Source: Numida meleagris (Eukaryota > Chordata > Aves > Galliformes > Numididae). From it: 64,000 nucleotides of DNA. The position numbers were made by a program, and so were the translations under genes. Positions 50,770 through 62,300 of the stretch are shown here, piece by piece. The first letter of the stretch is position 1; the number at the start of each line of letters is the position of its first letter. The notes under the pieces were generated by a model. It saw only the letters and a list, made by a program, of their open reading frames with translations, made no database searches and was not told where the DNA came from. The stretch is taken from NCBI RefSeq assembly GCF_002078875.1, contig NC_034414.1:12900355-12964354 (forward strand), read 5' to 3'.

Positions 50770-53090
50770 AAGAGATTTTACTCATTCAGTACAGCAGACT
50801 CAGATATCGTATAGTTTGTGGCACAGCTTTAGAAATTGGTCTGATGTTATTACATTTGTAAGGTGTCATTTACTGGGGGACAGTTTCTCTCATGAGCCTT
50901 AGAGTTATTGAAAGTGATTCCACTAAAGTTTCATATACTGAAAAATATCCATGCTTTTTACTAATAATCAGGAAGATGATGAGTGGGAAAAAAAAGGTAA
51001 GGTGGAAGAGAAGAGGAAGTTATTCTACTGGCTGCACAGGCTCCCAGCTACTCCCTGTATTTTCCAGATTCCTGCTAGTCACTGCCTCTGTTTGCTCTAC
51101 ATGCCACCCCATATATGTCCTTCATTTATGGAGTTGCTGAGATACAGCTGTGCCCTTTGGTTATCCCTACAGAGGTTCTGTCATGCTATCTGAGTAACAA
51201 ACACTCTGATGTATGTTTATTGCACTAGTAGTCCTTTGCAACCCATGACATCATTCCTCTGTGAAGCCTACGTGGGACTGCATTCACAAGACAAGCTACA
51301 AGACCAGGACCTCTTCTCTATGTCTACTGAAACTAAGTCCATTTTGTTGCTGCATAGAAGACAACCTGCTTTTAAGTCTGATGTCTGTTTGAACTTGAGT
51401 CACTTACAAAAAATCTTCTGTTGTGTTAGAAGTAGTTCAGATGCCGCAAATGCTTTGGAGTGTGTTAGTCTGTGGGTTTTTAATGCATATTTTCCTCTCA
51501 ATTATTATGTAAAAGATATCCTCTCCACCCACCTGCCCTCCCACGCAGGAAACTGGCCACTGAATGAGCATAATAGATTGACTGAAGGTGTTTCCCACCT
51601 CTGAATGTCACTTTCAGCTACTGCGCTCTGAAGTCTTCTTGAGAGTCAGTTTTCTTTTTTACATTAAAAAAAAAAGCTTTCTTCATTCTGTTCTCTTTGC
51701 TAGCCTCCACCATGGCAACAAAAAGTAAAAAAAAAAAAACAAGCCATCACCTGTCTTTCTCCTCTCCTTCAGTCAAAACAAAATCATTGCAAACCTGGCC
51801 TAACTAGGACACAGAAGTTTACTTTTCTCTGTCAGAAGGTGACATTGTTTTTGAATGTCCTCTCTGGTCATATTTTACCATCCAAATTCAAGATGGCCAC
51901 GCCAGTAGCTCAGTATGCCTTCCATTCCTTGAGAATAAAGAGAAAGCGAGAAAACGTACTGCCTTGGAGTTAAAATACAACACAGCTGTCCCCAGCCAAT
52001 ACCTCTGGCAGCTACAGACTGTGGAGAGCTTACGTGAGCAGAAACCAGGTTATGTCCACATCCAGCTCCTGAGATATTTCAGCATTGATTCTAGTGGTAG
52101 AACCATCCCAGCTGTAGCACGGAGTACAAAGTGCTCTGCATTTTCACCAGAGCTGCTGCTGAGTGCAGCATTTGCAGTAAATTCTTCATTTTCTGCTTGC
52201 AGCTAGACACTCTAGGAAAGTCTGCAGCACTCACGAAGCCTTTCACACCTCTAACTTTTCCAAGTGAGTGTAGCTTTATTGTTTCCATGCATCGCTCTGC
52301 TCTCGAGAACAATTGCTAATTTTATGCCCAGTATTTACCATACCCTGATGAGCAAGAGCAGAGACTGAACAGTGTGCTGTGATCTTCTGTTTGAACTGAG
52401 AACTTCTGAACCAAAATGTGTACCGACTTGTTCTATTTTGTTGGTACTTTGTTGTGCATTTGTATGTGTAAGTATGTGTAAGTATGTGTAAGTATCTCTC
52501 TTCTACTATCAAGACATTTACTCAATCCTTTCAATTCCAAGATTATTTTAAAAACAGTAGAACCATATTTGTTCCCAGGACGCTGTACATTGTATTGCAT
52601 ATTTGAGCTTATTCTCCCCTTATTCCTCTGTTGCCATATGAAAGGGACTGGAGACTGCTTTGTGAGTTGCTCCCAAGAGATGCACCTCTGAGTTCCTTGA
52701 TACTTGGAAGCCTGAAGGACCCTTTCTGGGTCTGTAGAAGTGTAGTAAATAAAGAGTCAGAGCAATGTCAGCCAGAACTAGCACTTTGGGCTTATGTAGC
52801 TTCAGGGCCCTGAGCAACGATAGATGGGACAGAAGACCATTTGTCATTCAGTGTGAGCCACAAAGGCCCCACCTTGCCTGAATCTGTGAACTTGCAGTGG
52901 CAAGCAAGAACACAGTATCTCTTGGATCACTGTCTGAAATCATATCACTGAGTGCTTCCTCTCTGCTGATGACAATAGTGATATACACTTTCCTCGTCCT
53001 TTTCCCCATCTTACCCACCTGAACAGCAACTAACGCTAGCATCTGGTTTGTGCTGTGTGTTTATGCAACATTTTTTCTACAGCAAGGCTC
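50770..53090. other. Intergenic DNA with minor simple repeats
   Basis: A runs occur at 51665 and 51729. No gene is supported; the 131-codon plus ORF at 51209-51604 has no recognised feature. Confidence 0.5.
52462..52495 (+). repeat. 10-bp tandem repeat, about 3.4 units
   Basis: The unit AGTATGTGTA is repeated three times with partial ends. It is a small minisatellite. Confidence 0.9.
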
Positions 53091-53094
53091 TGTT

Positions 53095-53815
53095 TTGGAC
53101 ATTACCACTGTAAGCAGCTAAGAAATGTTCTACTAGGTCAGGCCACTGATGATTCCATCCAGCCCAATATCCTGGCCTCCAGCAGTGTTAGGAGGTTCTG
53201 TTTAGGAAGAGCAAAGAAACCTGACCACTGTCTCAGGTCCATTTCTAGCATCCACAGTCATGCACTGGCAATGTTACAGACTCATCTCTGCCTTTTCCCT
53301 GCTTATGGATGCATTGTTCATGAGTTTGTCTACTTTCTTTTTGGAACTGCTTGTATCAGTTGCCTTAAAAAACCTATTATAACTACAGATTCCACAAGTT
53401 CACTACCTACTATGTAAGAAAGCACTTTATTGTATCTGTTCTAAGCCAGTCTCTTACTATGTTGGTGAGCTATCTCTAGTTCTAGATGGGATTTATGAGC
53501 AACAGTTTTTCATCCATCCTATTTCTGAGTAGCTTTCTCCTCTCAGTTAAGAAGTCTTATCTTTTTAAGTCTGCCCATGTAAGACAGCTGCACCATCATC
53601 TGTCATTTCAACTGCTCTTCTCAGTGTCTGCCCTAGGTCCGTTGTGTCCTTCTCATGATGCTGAGACCAGAACAGTGCACAGGATGTGGGTGCACCTGGG
53701 TTTTACGTATTGGCAAAAACATGCTCTCTGCATTGTTCTCAGCACCCTTCCTGATGATGCTCAACAATCTGATGCCTCTTTTGGCTGACACTGCATTGAG
53801 CTGATGAATGAAACT
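53095..53815 (-). mobile_element. Ancient CR1/L3-type LINE 3' region
   Basis: The plus strand shows the complement of an old amniote CR1/L3 3' end: GTCAGGCCACTG, TCCATCCAGCCCAATATCCT, then a TTTTTGGAACTGCTTGTATC block and the CACAAGTTCACTACC / TATGTAAGAAAGCACTTTAT stretch. Further on, GTCTGCCCTAGGTCC and GACCAGAACAGTGCACAGG match the region that reads AACTGGACACAGTACTCC in the consensus. It is much more diverged than the copies at 26.9 and 50.5 kb. The weak ORFs on either strand are remnants or chance. Identification is from memory of the family pattern. Confidence 0.7.
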
Positions 53816-53819
53816 GTGA

Positions 53820-56440
53820 ATAACTAATGAGAATATGCTATTGTGATGGAGGCTGGCTGTGGGATGAAGTTAAATATAGCCGCACTGATTTATTTTTTTT
53901 TAGATACTGTTTAATTGCCAGTCTCGGTGAAAGACAGATATTATCAGCCAGGGTGACTGCTCTGAATTGGACAGCTTTAGATTACTGTATATTTTTGCAG
54001 TCTTCCCTTTCTCTCCGCCTGGAGCGTAAGTAATATGCCTTACTGTATAAACTATAGCACCCATAAATAACACGCCTGCACATTCCTCCTGGATTTGTGT
54101 GCAAGAGCCCAAGGCCACTTTTAAACTTAGGTGTCTTGTTCAAAAACTTGATTCTAAAGATGTGAAAATACTTCCCTCTGATGCTACCTTTTGAAGAGGT
54201 TTATGACTCAGATGCACAAATTAACTTTTGGATGAAAGTGCACTAGAAGCTCTAGCCTAGGAGCAACACCAACCCAGTTTTTATAATCCTGACACACAAA
54301 GCTTTAATATAAGCCTATAGAATAAACAACATTTATCTATAGAAACAATTAGGCAACTGCAGTTGTAATTCAGGGAATTTCCAGCAGATTAGTATTAATC
54401 TGTGAAGAGCCCGTGGCCTGAAATGCAAACTTGAGCCTCCAATTCCTGGGAAATTACTGCTTATGATGGATATTGCTGCTGAACAATTAACACCGGGAAG
54501 ACTCTTTAAAAATTCTGCGCTTTTAATTTCTCTTCTTCATTTTCAGCACGTTAAGTCCCAAATTCTGGCATGAATCCGCAGCTCATTGCAGTCCAGCTCT
54601 TTCCTGTGGTGTGCATGGCTAGCATTCAACCAGCGCGTGCTGTGAAGACCAGAGGCCTTGATCCAAAGAAGCTGTCAGGTACATGTGAACTTTTTCCTCC
54701 ACAGAGCTCTCAAAATGTAATCAGGATAGCGTGGAATATCGATCCAAGGATTTTAAACAATCCCGGGGAGATGAATATTTCTTCACTTGGTACACACAGA
54801 AAAGTTAACTACCATTTCTTTCAATGAGTCAAATGGCAATTGCACTTCTGTTTTATGTTACAAAAAATTACACTTTTTAGTGCCTTATGTTCCTTGGCAC
54901 TTCATACTGTGGCCGTCTTCAGCAAATCTGAGCTTATTCAAATATCAGTGAATCCTGACTGCTCACTTCTTCAGTGCAGCCAGTATTATATTGCTGGCTG
55001 CATACTTTTTGCACACAAGAAATGCTTTTGGAAAGGAGTTAGTCCTCCGAGGTCTGGTAACAGTAAGTATTGCACCCTAAAATAGTAACAAACTTCCTGC
55101 ACTCTTTCTATGCCAGCTTAACCTCACTGCATGAGAAACGATGGCGATGACAATGCCACTAGTTACAGTTACAATTAAATATATGCATTTAAGGTAGTTC
55201 TATACCGCAGTCCTAGAACTACTCTCCTTTGCTACTTGAATATTTCATAGATCCTTATGACTGTGCATGCTCCAGCGATGAGAATTTCTCCCAAAACTTC
55301 ATAGGCATTCTCTGTCAGGTGTTTTACACAGGAGTAGCTGTGAGATATACAGCCACATGTATTGTATGAGAAAGTGATTATCATAAACTCTGCATAGCCT
55401 GTACATGAAAAGCTCCGCCAGCTATACTGGATCCAGACAGACATGCTTCGGTGAAAGAGGTTTAGGCTGTTGCAGGGGTGATACAGCCGAGCAGTTTCTC
55501 TCTAGAGCAAGGGAGTGATGTACCATAAGAAGTGCAGTGTTTGTTACTTCAGAGTTGGAGTACACAGCCTACGAAGGAAAGAAAAATGAGAGAAGATGAG
55601 AGTCAAAAAACATGCAGAGTTTGGGGAAGATAACACCGACTTCAGGATTCTTATACATTTGAATGGGTCAGAATCCCAATTCTTGCTGTCTCAATGCATT
55701 TTGTTTTTAATGTCCTTCCTCAGGGCTGGATGTCACCGCTGCTTAAATCAGCAGCGAGATTCCCACTGAATTTTGGGGGTAGCTGCGTTAGTTGGTAGGT
55801 TGTTGTACCGGAGAGGCGTGCAATTAAAAACGCCACAGTGTTCTCACTCTTAGACTGAGACCAAGTACGGTTGCTCAAGCGCAGTTGCGCCGTGTAACCG
55901 GGATCTGCCACTGTCAAGGTGGCTGGTTGCATTTTAGACGCAAGTGAAACTCTGCCCAGGCAGAAGCTGCAATTCAGCAATTTAGAGCCACCGAGAGGTT
56001 CTCTGCAGGCACAACAGGGGTTTTGACTCAGAGGTGTAATTCCCGAATTATAGGGTTTGATCTGCTGAGGTAACCTCAGCGTAACAACTTCACCGCAGCC
56101 AGTGAGAATTCTGGCAGCTGTGTGGTTCACCAGGAAGAGCCTTCAGCTCTCAGTCATTCTGCCTTCTCAGTAATTCTCAGGTGCTTTGCGCTGAATGGAT
56201 AGGATAGAGAAGATGGCTTTATGAATGGGTCGCATGTAGTGCTTATTTCCTTACTTGAATGCGCCCTAACGATTTTAAAAATAACTGGTTATTTCCTCCT
56301 AATCTTATTGGTATGAGGGGATGTCCTGCCCCCGCATCAACTCCAGACTTGTGAGGAAGTGAAGACAGCATTCCCATATCCAAAGATATGCTACGTAAAC
56401 TGTCCTTGCCTCTCCCTTTCCCTTATCTGAAATGAATGAA
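53820..56440. other. Upstream region of CpG island 2, no supported gene
   Basis: AT-rich at first, then moderately GC-rich from about 55.7 kb. A 136-codon minus-strand ORF at 55720-56130 contains CC-A-C and C-SF-C cysteine pairs but is not recognised. The stretch 54.38-54.50 kb is non-repetitive and could be conserved regulatory DNA; this cannot be tested here. Confidence 0.5.
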
Positions 56441-56908
56441 TTTCAGAGCAGCGCATGAAGCCCGGGCAGTAAGCGAGGTTATCCGAGCGAGTGCGTTCAG
56501 CGATGCCGCGCCCTTTTCGATGACAGGGCTAAAACGTGCACCTAACACCACCTAGGATGAGACGGGACCCTCTGGGGACGGCCTGGGCCCGGCGAAGGGC
56601 GCACGAAGCAGCGATGCGGAGACAATCGCGGCCCCGCACCCAGCGCGGAGCTCCGCTTCGGCCGCGCTTTCGTCTCGCGGCCGTCCCGGCGCCGGCGCCC
56701 GGGCAGCTTTCGGTAGGGGACCGCTCCCTCGGCCGGCCCGGCGGGGCGTCGGATGCCGGGAGGAGGGGCCGTTTAGGCCTCGGGGAGGCGGCCCTTCCCG
56801 CCGCCGGCCGTCCCGCTCGCCCCCACACCCCGCCCCGCGCAGGGCTTCCCCCGGGCGGCGGTGGCTCCCGGCCCCGCCCTCGGCCGCGGAGCGCTAGGGG
56901 GAGGGCGC

Positions 56909-56929
56909 GCCGCCGCCGCCGCCGCCGCC
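56909..56929 (+). repeat. (CCG)n triplet repeat in the presumed 5' UTR
   Basis: About seven CCG units in the GC-rich leader, roughly 120 bases before the start codon. Short CCG/CGG repeats in 5' UTRs can be length-polymorphic. Confidence 0.8.
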
Positions 56930-57051
56930 TGGGAGGGCGGCGCAGGGGTGGGACGCCGGGCGGTGCGGGGCGCGCGGCCCGGCCATGTCTCCGGGGGAGG
57001 CGGCGTCGGGCTGAGCGGCCGTGCGCGCGGCGGGGAGCGCTCTCCGCCACC

Positions 57052-57117
57052 ATGAGGCGGCTGCCGCTGCTCCCGCCTTGCCCGCTGCTCCTGCTGCTCC
57101 TGCTGCTGCCCGCCGAG
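57052..57117 (+). CDS. First coding exon: signal peptide of an unidentified secreted or membrane protein
   Basis: ATG at 57052 is in a near-perfect Kozak context (GCCACCATGA). Twenty-two codons follow before a consensus donor, CCGAG|GTGAGACC, at 57118. The peptide starts MRRLPLLPP, continues through a Cys-Pro pair into eight consecutive leucines and ends LPAE. This is a textbook signal peptide: basic n-region, leucine h-region and a short polar end. The exon ends on a complete codon, so intron 1 is phase 0. The gene therefore encodes a protein entering the secretory pathway. The rest lies beyond 64 kb or in unrecognised small exons, so the family cannot be named. The frame upstream is open back to 56536, but that is GC-rich sequence without protein-like character, so the Kozak ATG is chosen. 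Confidence 0.75.
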
Positions 57118-58821
57118 GTGAGACCGCGGCGCGGGCTCGGGGGTCCTCCCGGGCGGGGCGCAGCCCGAGCGTCGCACCTGCCCCCGCGGGGAGGCCCGCG
57201 GGCGGCGGGCAGGTGTGCGGCCGGCGGGCGGCTCGGGCTTTGTCCCGCCGAGGCCGCCCGCGGAGAGGCCGGGGGGCGCCGCGGCGCGGGCCGGCGCTCA
57301 CCTGGGGCCGGCGGCGGCTGCCCGGCGCTGCGGCCTCCCCGCGGGGTCCGAGCCCCGCCCGGCATCGCCCTGAGGGGCGGCCGCTCGTCGGCGCCGGAGG
57401 GGATGCGGAGGAGGTGGGAGCCCGCGGAGCGTGCCGCGGGCGTCCGCCTCGCCGACAGCTGCCTTGTGGAAAGCGGGGACGGCTCCCGTGCTCTCGCTCG
57501 GTATTGCAGCCTACTCCCGTCGCGAGCCCGCTGGTTAATTACTGATGTTGTTTCCTCTTCTCCCGTGCCAGTGATGCGCGTCGCCCTCTGGGTTATGGCT
57601 TTCGGGAGTGATTGTGGGTATTTCGCGGAAAAATCGTGCCGGGGTGTGGAAGGAGCGGACCTGGCGGCATCGAGCTGCAGGTCAGTCGGAGGCCTCCCTC
57701 AGCTCGGCTGTGCTTCAGGCCTCCTCCCTCTGTGCCCGAGCGCGCTCCGGCTCTTCTTCCAAGAACCCCTTTTGGTGATGTGAATCCTAGTCCCTTGCCA
57801 GGTGACGCACCCATCGTGGGTTGGTACAGACTTTCACCCCGTGCTCCTCTTGGCTGATGACTTTCTGGCATTGGCATAGGTATGCATTGTGACTGCTGCA
57901 AACTCTAACGTTTCAGGGATTGCTGAACTTTTGCTTCCAGAAATACTGGCTTGGCTGCTCTGCCTCAACAGCTTTTCCTACGGAAGTGTGAGCACGTGTG
58001 GGTATGGACCACAGTGCTCAGTAATCTGTGTTGACAGTTCCCCCCGGCTTATATTTCAGTCCCACCCTGACGGTCATGGAACAGGATTATACCGCTGCTA
58101 TATTTTAGTTGTTTTTTTTCCAATCTTACATTTATACCAGTTCGTGATTACAGACGGCGTCTATCCTAAATCTTTGATTCCTCCTTGTGTCTCATTCAGC
58201 TCGGGCACCTTGCTCTGTAGTCACCTAGCTCTGATGGAACGCTGTAGTTCCATCTCTGCTTTGCTGTTGCGCCAAGCCTGGAGATCACAGTCATGGTCTG
58301 ACAGTACAGAAGATGACAGATTTTGACAGCCTTGGTTGTGATGTTAGGCATACCTGCGAATGAAAGCTTGTGCCAGGAGTCTCTGCTCACCTGCCCTCTT
58401 AGCTGATGCTGGTCAGCACCTTGGGAAGTTTTCATCCTTGAGAGCGACTGCTTGGTCTACTGAGTGAGATGGGGGGAAAAGGCCCCTTAGGGGGTAGGAA
58501 CTGAGTCCTTGCTGATGGCATGGTTGTGAAAAATCATTCACTTGTTTGAAATAACTTAATTTCAGTTTGGCACTTGTGGTTCAAGAAGGGTGACTTGTGT
58601 GAAAAAATGTGTGTTAGATTTGTATAGTCCATTAATGCCAGCAATAAGGGTGCAAAACAAAGCTTTGGCGGGAATGATTGCTCAATGCATGGTTAGTCAT
58701 GCTGCCCGTTCCATCCAAGCGGTGTTCGCGTGGTCTTGTCCTCTAAAGTCAGGATAACATCTAATAGGGAACAGTTTTTCTTGGGTTCTTGGCACGGGTC
58801 GAGGCAGATGTCAGAGCTGGC

Positions 58822-58829
58822 TGACGTCA
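58822..58829. promoter_or_regulatory. Consensus CRE (TGACGTCA)
   Basis: A perfect CREB/ATF palindrome in intron 1, about 1.8 kb downstream of the presumed promoter. One chance occurrence in 64 kb is expected at about this frequency, so its importance is open. Confidence 0.3.
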
Positions 58830-59272
58830 TTCATGGTGTGGTATGTATGCAGGTGTGGGGACGTGGCCTGGGGCTACCTGGGGAGTTACCTAGCTGATGG
58901 ATGAGGAAGGCAGCAGCTGGTGGGACCATCAGCCACATGCCATGAGCAGGATTCACATGTTGCCACCAAGATCTACTGCCCCTTATCTACAGCCTCCCTG
59001 CCAGCCCACGAGAGGAAAGGCAGCGAGTTGGGTGGCTCAGCTGGATCTGGCCTCCGGGTTTCCTCAGATGACAGCGGTGGCGTTGGTAAGGGGACAGCGC
59101 TCCTAACACACATGGCATTGTCAGCCTGACACACGCAAGGGCCGGGAAACGTCCTGCGCTGTGGAACGGCTGTGTCACAGCAGCTCCTTGGTGGTGTGAC
59201 AGGCATATGATCTTTCTGTGGTGTCTTTTACTCAAGGATAAGCATCTTCCCTATTTTTTTCTTTCTTAACAA

Positions 59273-59305
59273 GTTATAGAATAATGGTCAAGGTTGGAAT
59301 AAAAG
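59273..59305 (-). mobile_element. Possible very short CR1 3' end
   Basis: TTATAGAATAATGGTCAAGG followed by TTGGAATAAAA resembles the complement of the CR1 terminus (ATAGAATGGTTTGGGTTGGAA). Only about 33 bases match, so the call is tentative. Confidence 0.3.
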
Positions 59306-62300
59306 CAAAACAAAGGGGCCTTGCTTGGTGCTTTTATGGGAGCTAGTGATTTGAAAATGGTCCTGTTAGTGATATGACAACGTAACATCCGCTACTCAAA
59401 AGTAATAGACATTTAAGCTCCAGTATTTTTGTTTTCCGTTTGTTTGGAATTATAAATGCCTTTTATGCAGGCCTCAACAGCCTGTTCTTACAGCGTATTC
59501 CCTGCACAGAAATTCTCAGTGATGCTGCGTGAGTCAATTGCATAGGATTATGACTTAATTGCTGATCTGAATTTCCAGCTGAGGGGTTTAAATGAAGCAC
59601 CATCATATTAAAATGTGTGCTTGCTACATATGTATTACACGTCAATTTCTTTCTGTTATACATTGGTCATTGTTAATCATCCTTGTTGATTCTTCTGTTA
59701 GATGGAACTCTACATTTTAGTTTGTAAAATTATTGTAAGTAATCCTCATCGCATGAAAGAAAGTACCGTTTATGAAAATATATAGCAAATGCTTTGACAT
59801 AAATACACCTCTGGCTCATTTAGAGCTTTTAAAAAGAATAAAGCTTGAGAAGTGTGAGGCTGCTTACCTGCTGCTGTAGATAGACTTCCAAAGTAAAACC
59901 TTTAACAACCACCATTAGCAACACAGCTCTGGGCATCACTGATCTGGAGACCTGAGCGTGCCTGGAGTTAGGCTGTGTAGAGCAGAATGAGAAGCTGTGG
60001 CTGTGAACTGTATTCACTTGTGTCAGAGGAGCTTGGAAATGTACTTCTTATCTGTCAGAACAAGTTGTTTTCTGTGGTGACTGATGGTTGATGCTGATGT
60101 GCACTCCCATTCTTGTACTAAGCCACAGTATAGGTTTGTTTCGAGAGCTTTTGTCTGTTCAAAACAAGAACAGAAAGTGTGAACACCTTCCATAGTACCT
60201 GATACAGGCGCTGTTTTCCACGTGGCATGGATGTGCACAGTGCCTGCATATTGCAGCACGCTCAATTGGATTCCAGTACTTGGGTTTTAGTCTCCAGCCA
60301 GCAGCACACAACAAAATATCTTCTTCTGCATATTTGAGATCTGAATTCAGGCCCACAGTGGAAATTTTGTCTGTGCAAACAGCCACGCTATTATTAGTAC
60401 TTCCTCAATTATGTGAGCTACATGCCAGTCTTTGTTGAGGATTTTCATGGCATGTAAATTTTTTTGGTTGGAGTTACTAAATATGAGAGAGAGAAATTGC
60501 TACTGTTTTAAATTATTTGGTTGGTTACTGTGTAGGACTGGATTTTATTAATCCATGCCATTTTAATTTGTGCACCTCCATCTTCCTACTAGCATTTCAG
60601 TGTATCATAGGGTGAGTGTTTCAGCGATATCAGAGAGTGATTGGGAAGTGGGAATTTGATGTTCTTAGGTATGAAATCCATCTCAAGTCTTTTTTTTTTT
60701 ATCACTTCCTTGCTTATTTAAAAGAAGATTCCTTCTATGAGCAAAGGAGAGTAAAGCCATTGATAGAGTCAGTTGCTGCACAGCTGGTTGCTAGCCTGAT
60801 GTGACTGCTTTTTGTCAGACTCCAAAATTTGAATGTAAATAGTACCCTGAACATCATTAAAGGTCACTGGGAGTATAGGAGGAGCTAGCTGATTTTTCTT
60901 CAGCAGAAAGGGCCTACTGCTAGAGAAAGAGAACCTTTCCTTAAATAGAACCATCAGTAGGAAATTAGATTTCAGCAGGAGATGACTGCAGAGGAGGACT
61001 TTAATTGTGATGGGATACAGCAGGTTAGTGTAGGTGAGCATGTGCTAATGCGAAACGTTAGAAAGCTGTGTGTGGGGAAGGAGGTGATCAGGCATGCGCA
61101 GGAAGAGAAGAACAAAACAGATGCATTGCTCTGGAAAGCTGCACCAAGGCTTTTCTCTAAGTGCTTTCCAGCTGTTTCCGAATGTATCTGCGCATAAACA
61201 GGCCCCTAGCAATCCAAAATTCCAGGAGAAAATCCAAGATCAAGTGGGAAAGGTATTTCTGTAATCCTGCAAAGAATGGACGCGTACGTGTGGTCGAAAC
61301 AGAGTTGGATCGATAAACTCACGGCTCATTTAGTTATCTTCTGAGCTGTCTGTGGGCGCTTGGCGGAAAAGGCAGGGCGACACAAAACTGCAGCCCTGAC
61401 AGTCTGATGCTGTTGGTATCTGGAACCTCACCGAATGTTCTTACGGTTATTTTCCTACTGCTACCAGCAAATTGGAAGAGCCTCTTGTTATTAGAAATCT
61501 GTAGTGCAACCGTCGCTCTTTTCCCTCTGGGACACTCTGGGCCACGTAAGAAAGCCTCTGTCTCCACCTGTAGAAATGTAACGAAAGAAAAGGAAGCTAT
61601 GCCTCTCAGAGTAGTGGAAATCGTAACTACAGCTACATCCAGAAGAAGGAACGGTGCTGGCACCTGCTGGGGTACCAGACCTGTGGGGGCTGTAACTGCT
61701 CTTTGCTTAACCACACTCCGTTTGTGAGCAAGAAGACTAATGCCTGCGTCTGAAATGAGCCCTGCGCTGGGGAACGTTAAGCAGTTTCCCTCTGCCCGGT
61801 ACTGCACACCTCATTCTTAGCTTCCCTTTCATCTTCTTCTACCTCCTGTTTGTTTGGTGTGCTTCTGCCTTTTCTAAATGATTCATACGGTTTTAGCCAA
61901 ACAAAATGAGTAAAAGAAATACCCAGAATGTCATTGATGAGTTCCTAGTGCATGCAATGTTTTTGTTGCGTCTCTTAAAAAAATCTTGGGGTTTTCTGTT
62001 TTCTTTATTGGAAAGACTTCGTGGTCTTTTGGTTGATTGGTTTGGTTTTGTGGTGTGCAGGAGAATGCCATCTACATACCGTAGTGCTCTTTTCTTTTTA
62101 CTGTGCACCATATGGGCCAGAGACAGAGCAAGAGGAATAATTTCTGTGAAATTCCACCCCCACTAAAGATAAGAAACTTCTGCTTCTGAGCCTATAAAAT
62201 CATCAAGGAAAGACTTGACCCTTGGTCTGGAGCTTTATTGTAAATTACGGTCTGTTTATTGCGTCCTGGTAAGCAGATGCAGTCTCTTATCTCTCTTGCT

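Larger units (their letters stand above)
56440..57510 (+). promoter_or_regulatory. CpG island 2, promoter and first exon region
   Basis: GC and CpG density jump at about 56440 and fall off after about 57510, enclosing the signal-peptide exon at 57052-57117. No TATA box is seen, as is usual for CpG-island promoters, so the start site is unknown and probably lies within 56.6-57.0 kb. Minus-strand donors (CCCAG|GTGAGCG with its GT at plus 57300-57299, and CAG|GTGCGA near 57174) make divergent or antisense transcription possible. Long ORFs covering the island on both strands are GC-composition artefacts. Confidence 0.85.

Noticed and set aside
56529..57365. 278-codon minus ORF in CpG island 2
   Set aside because: It overlaps the signal-peptide exon antisense and has the same GC-driven composition and no recognisable domain.
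56536..57783. 415-codon plus ORF through CpG island 2, in frame with the signal-peptide ATG
   Set aside because: The sequence upstream of the Kozak ATG and beyond the GTGAGA donor is low-complexity GC-rich translation. The 22-codon exon with its splice donor explains the region better.
61334..61807. 157-codon minus ORF with an overlapping 106-codon plus ORF in intron 1 of gene B
   Set aside because: Both strands are open over the same bases and no domain, signal peptide or splice context supports either. Chance is the simpler explanation.
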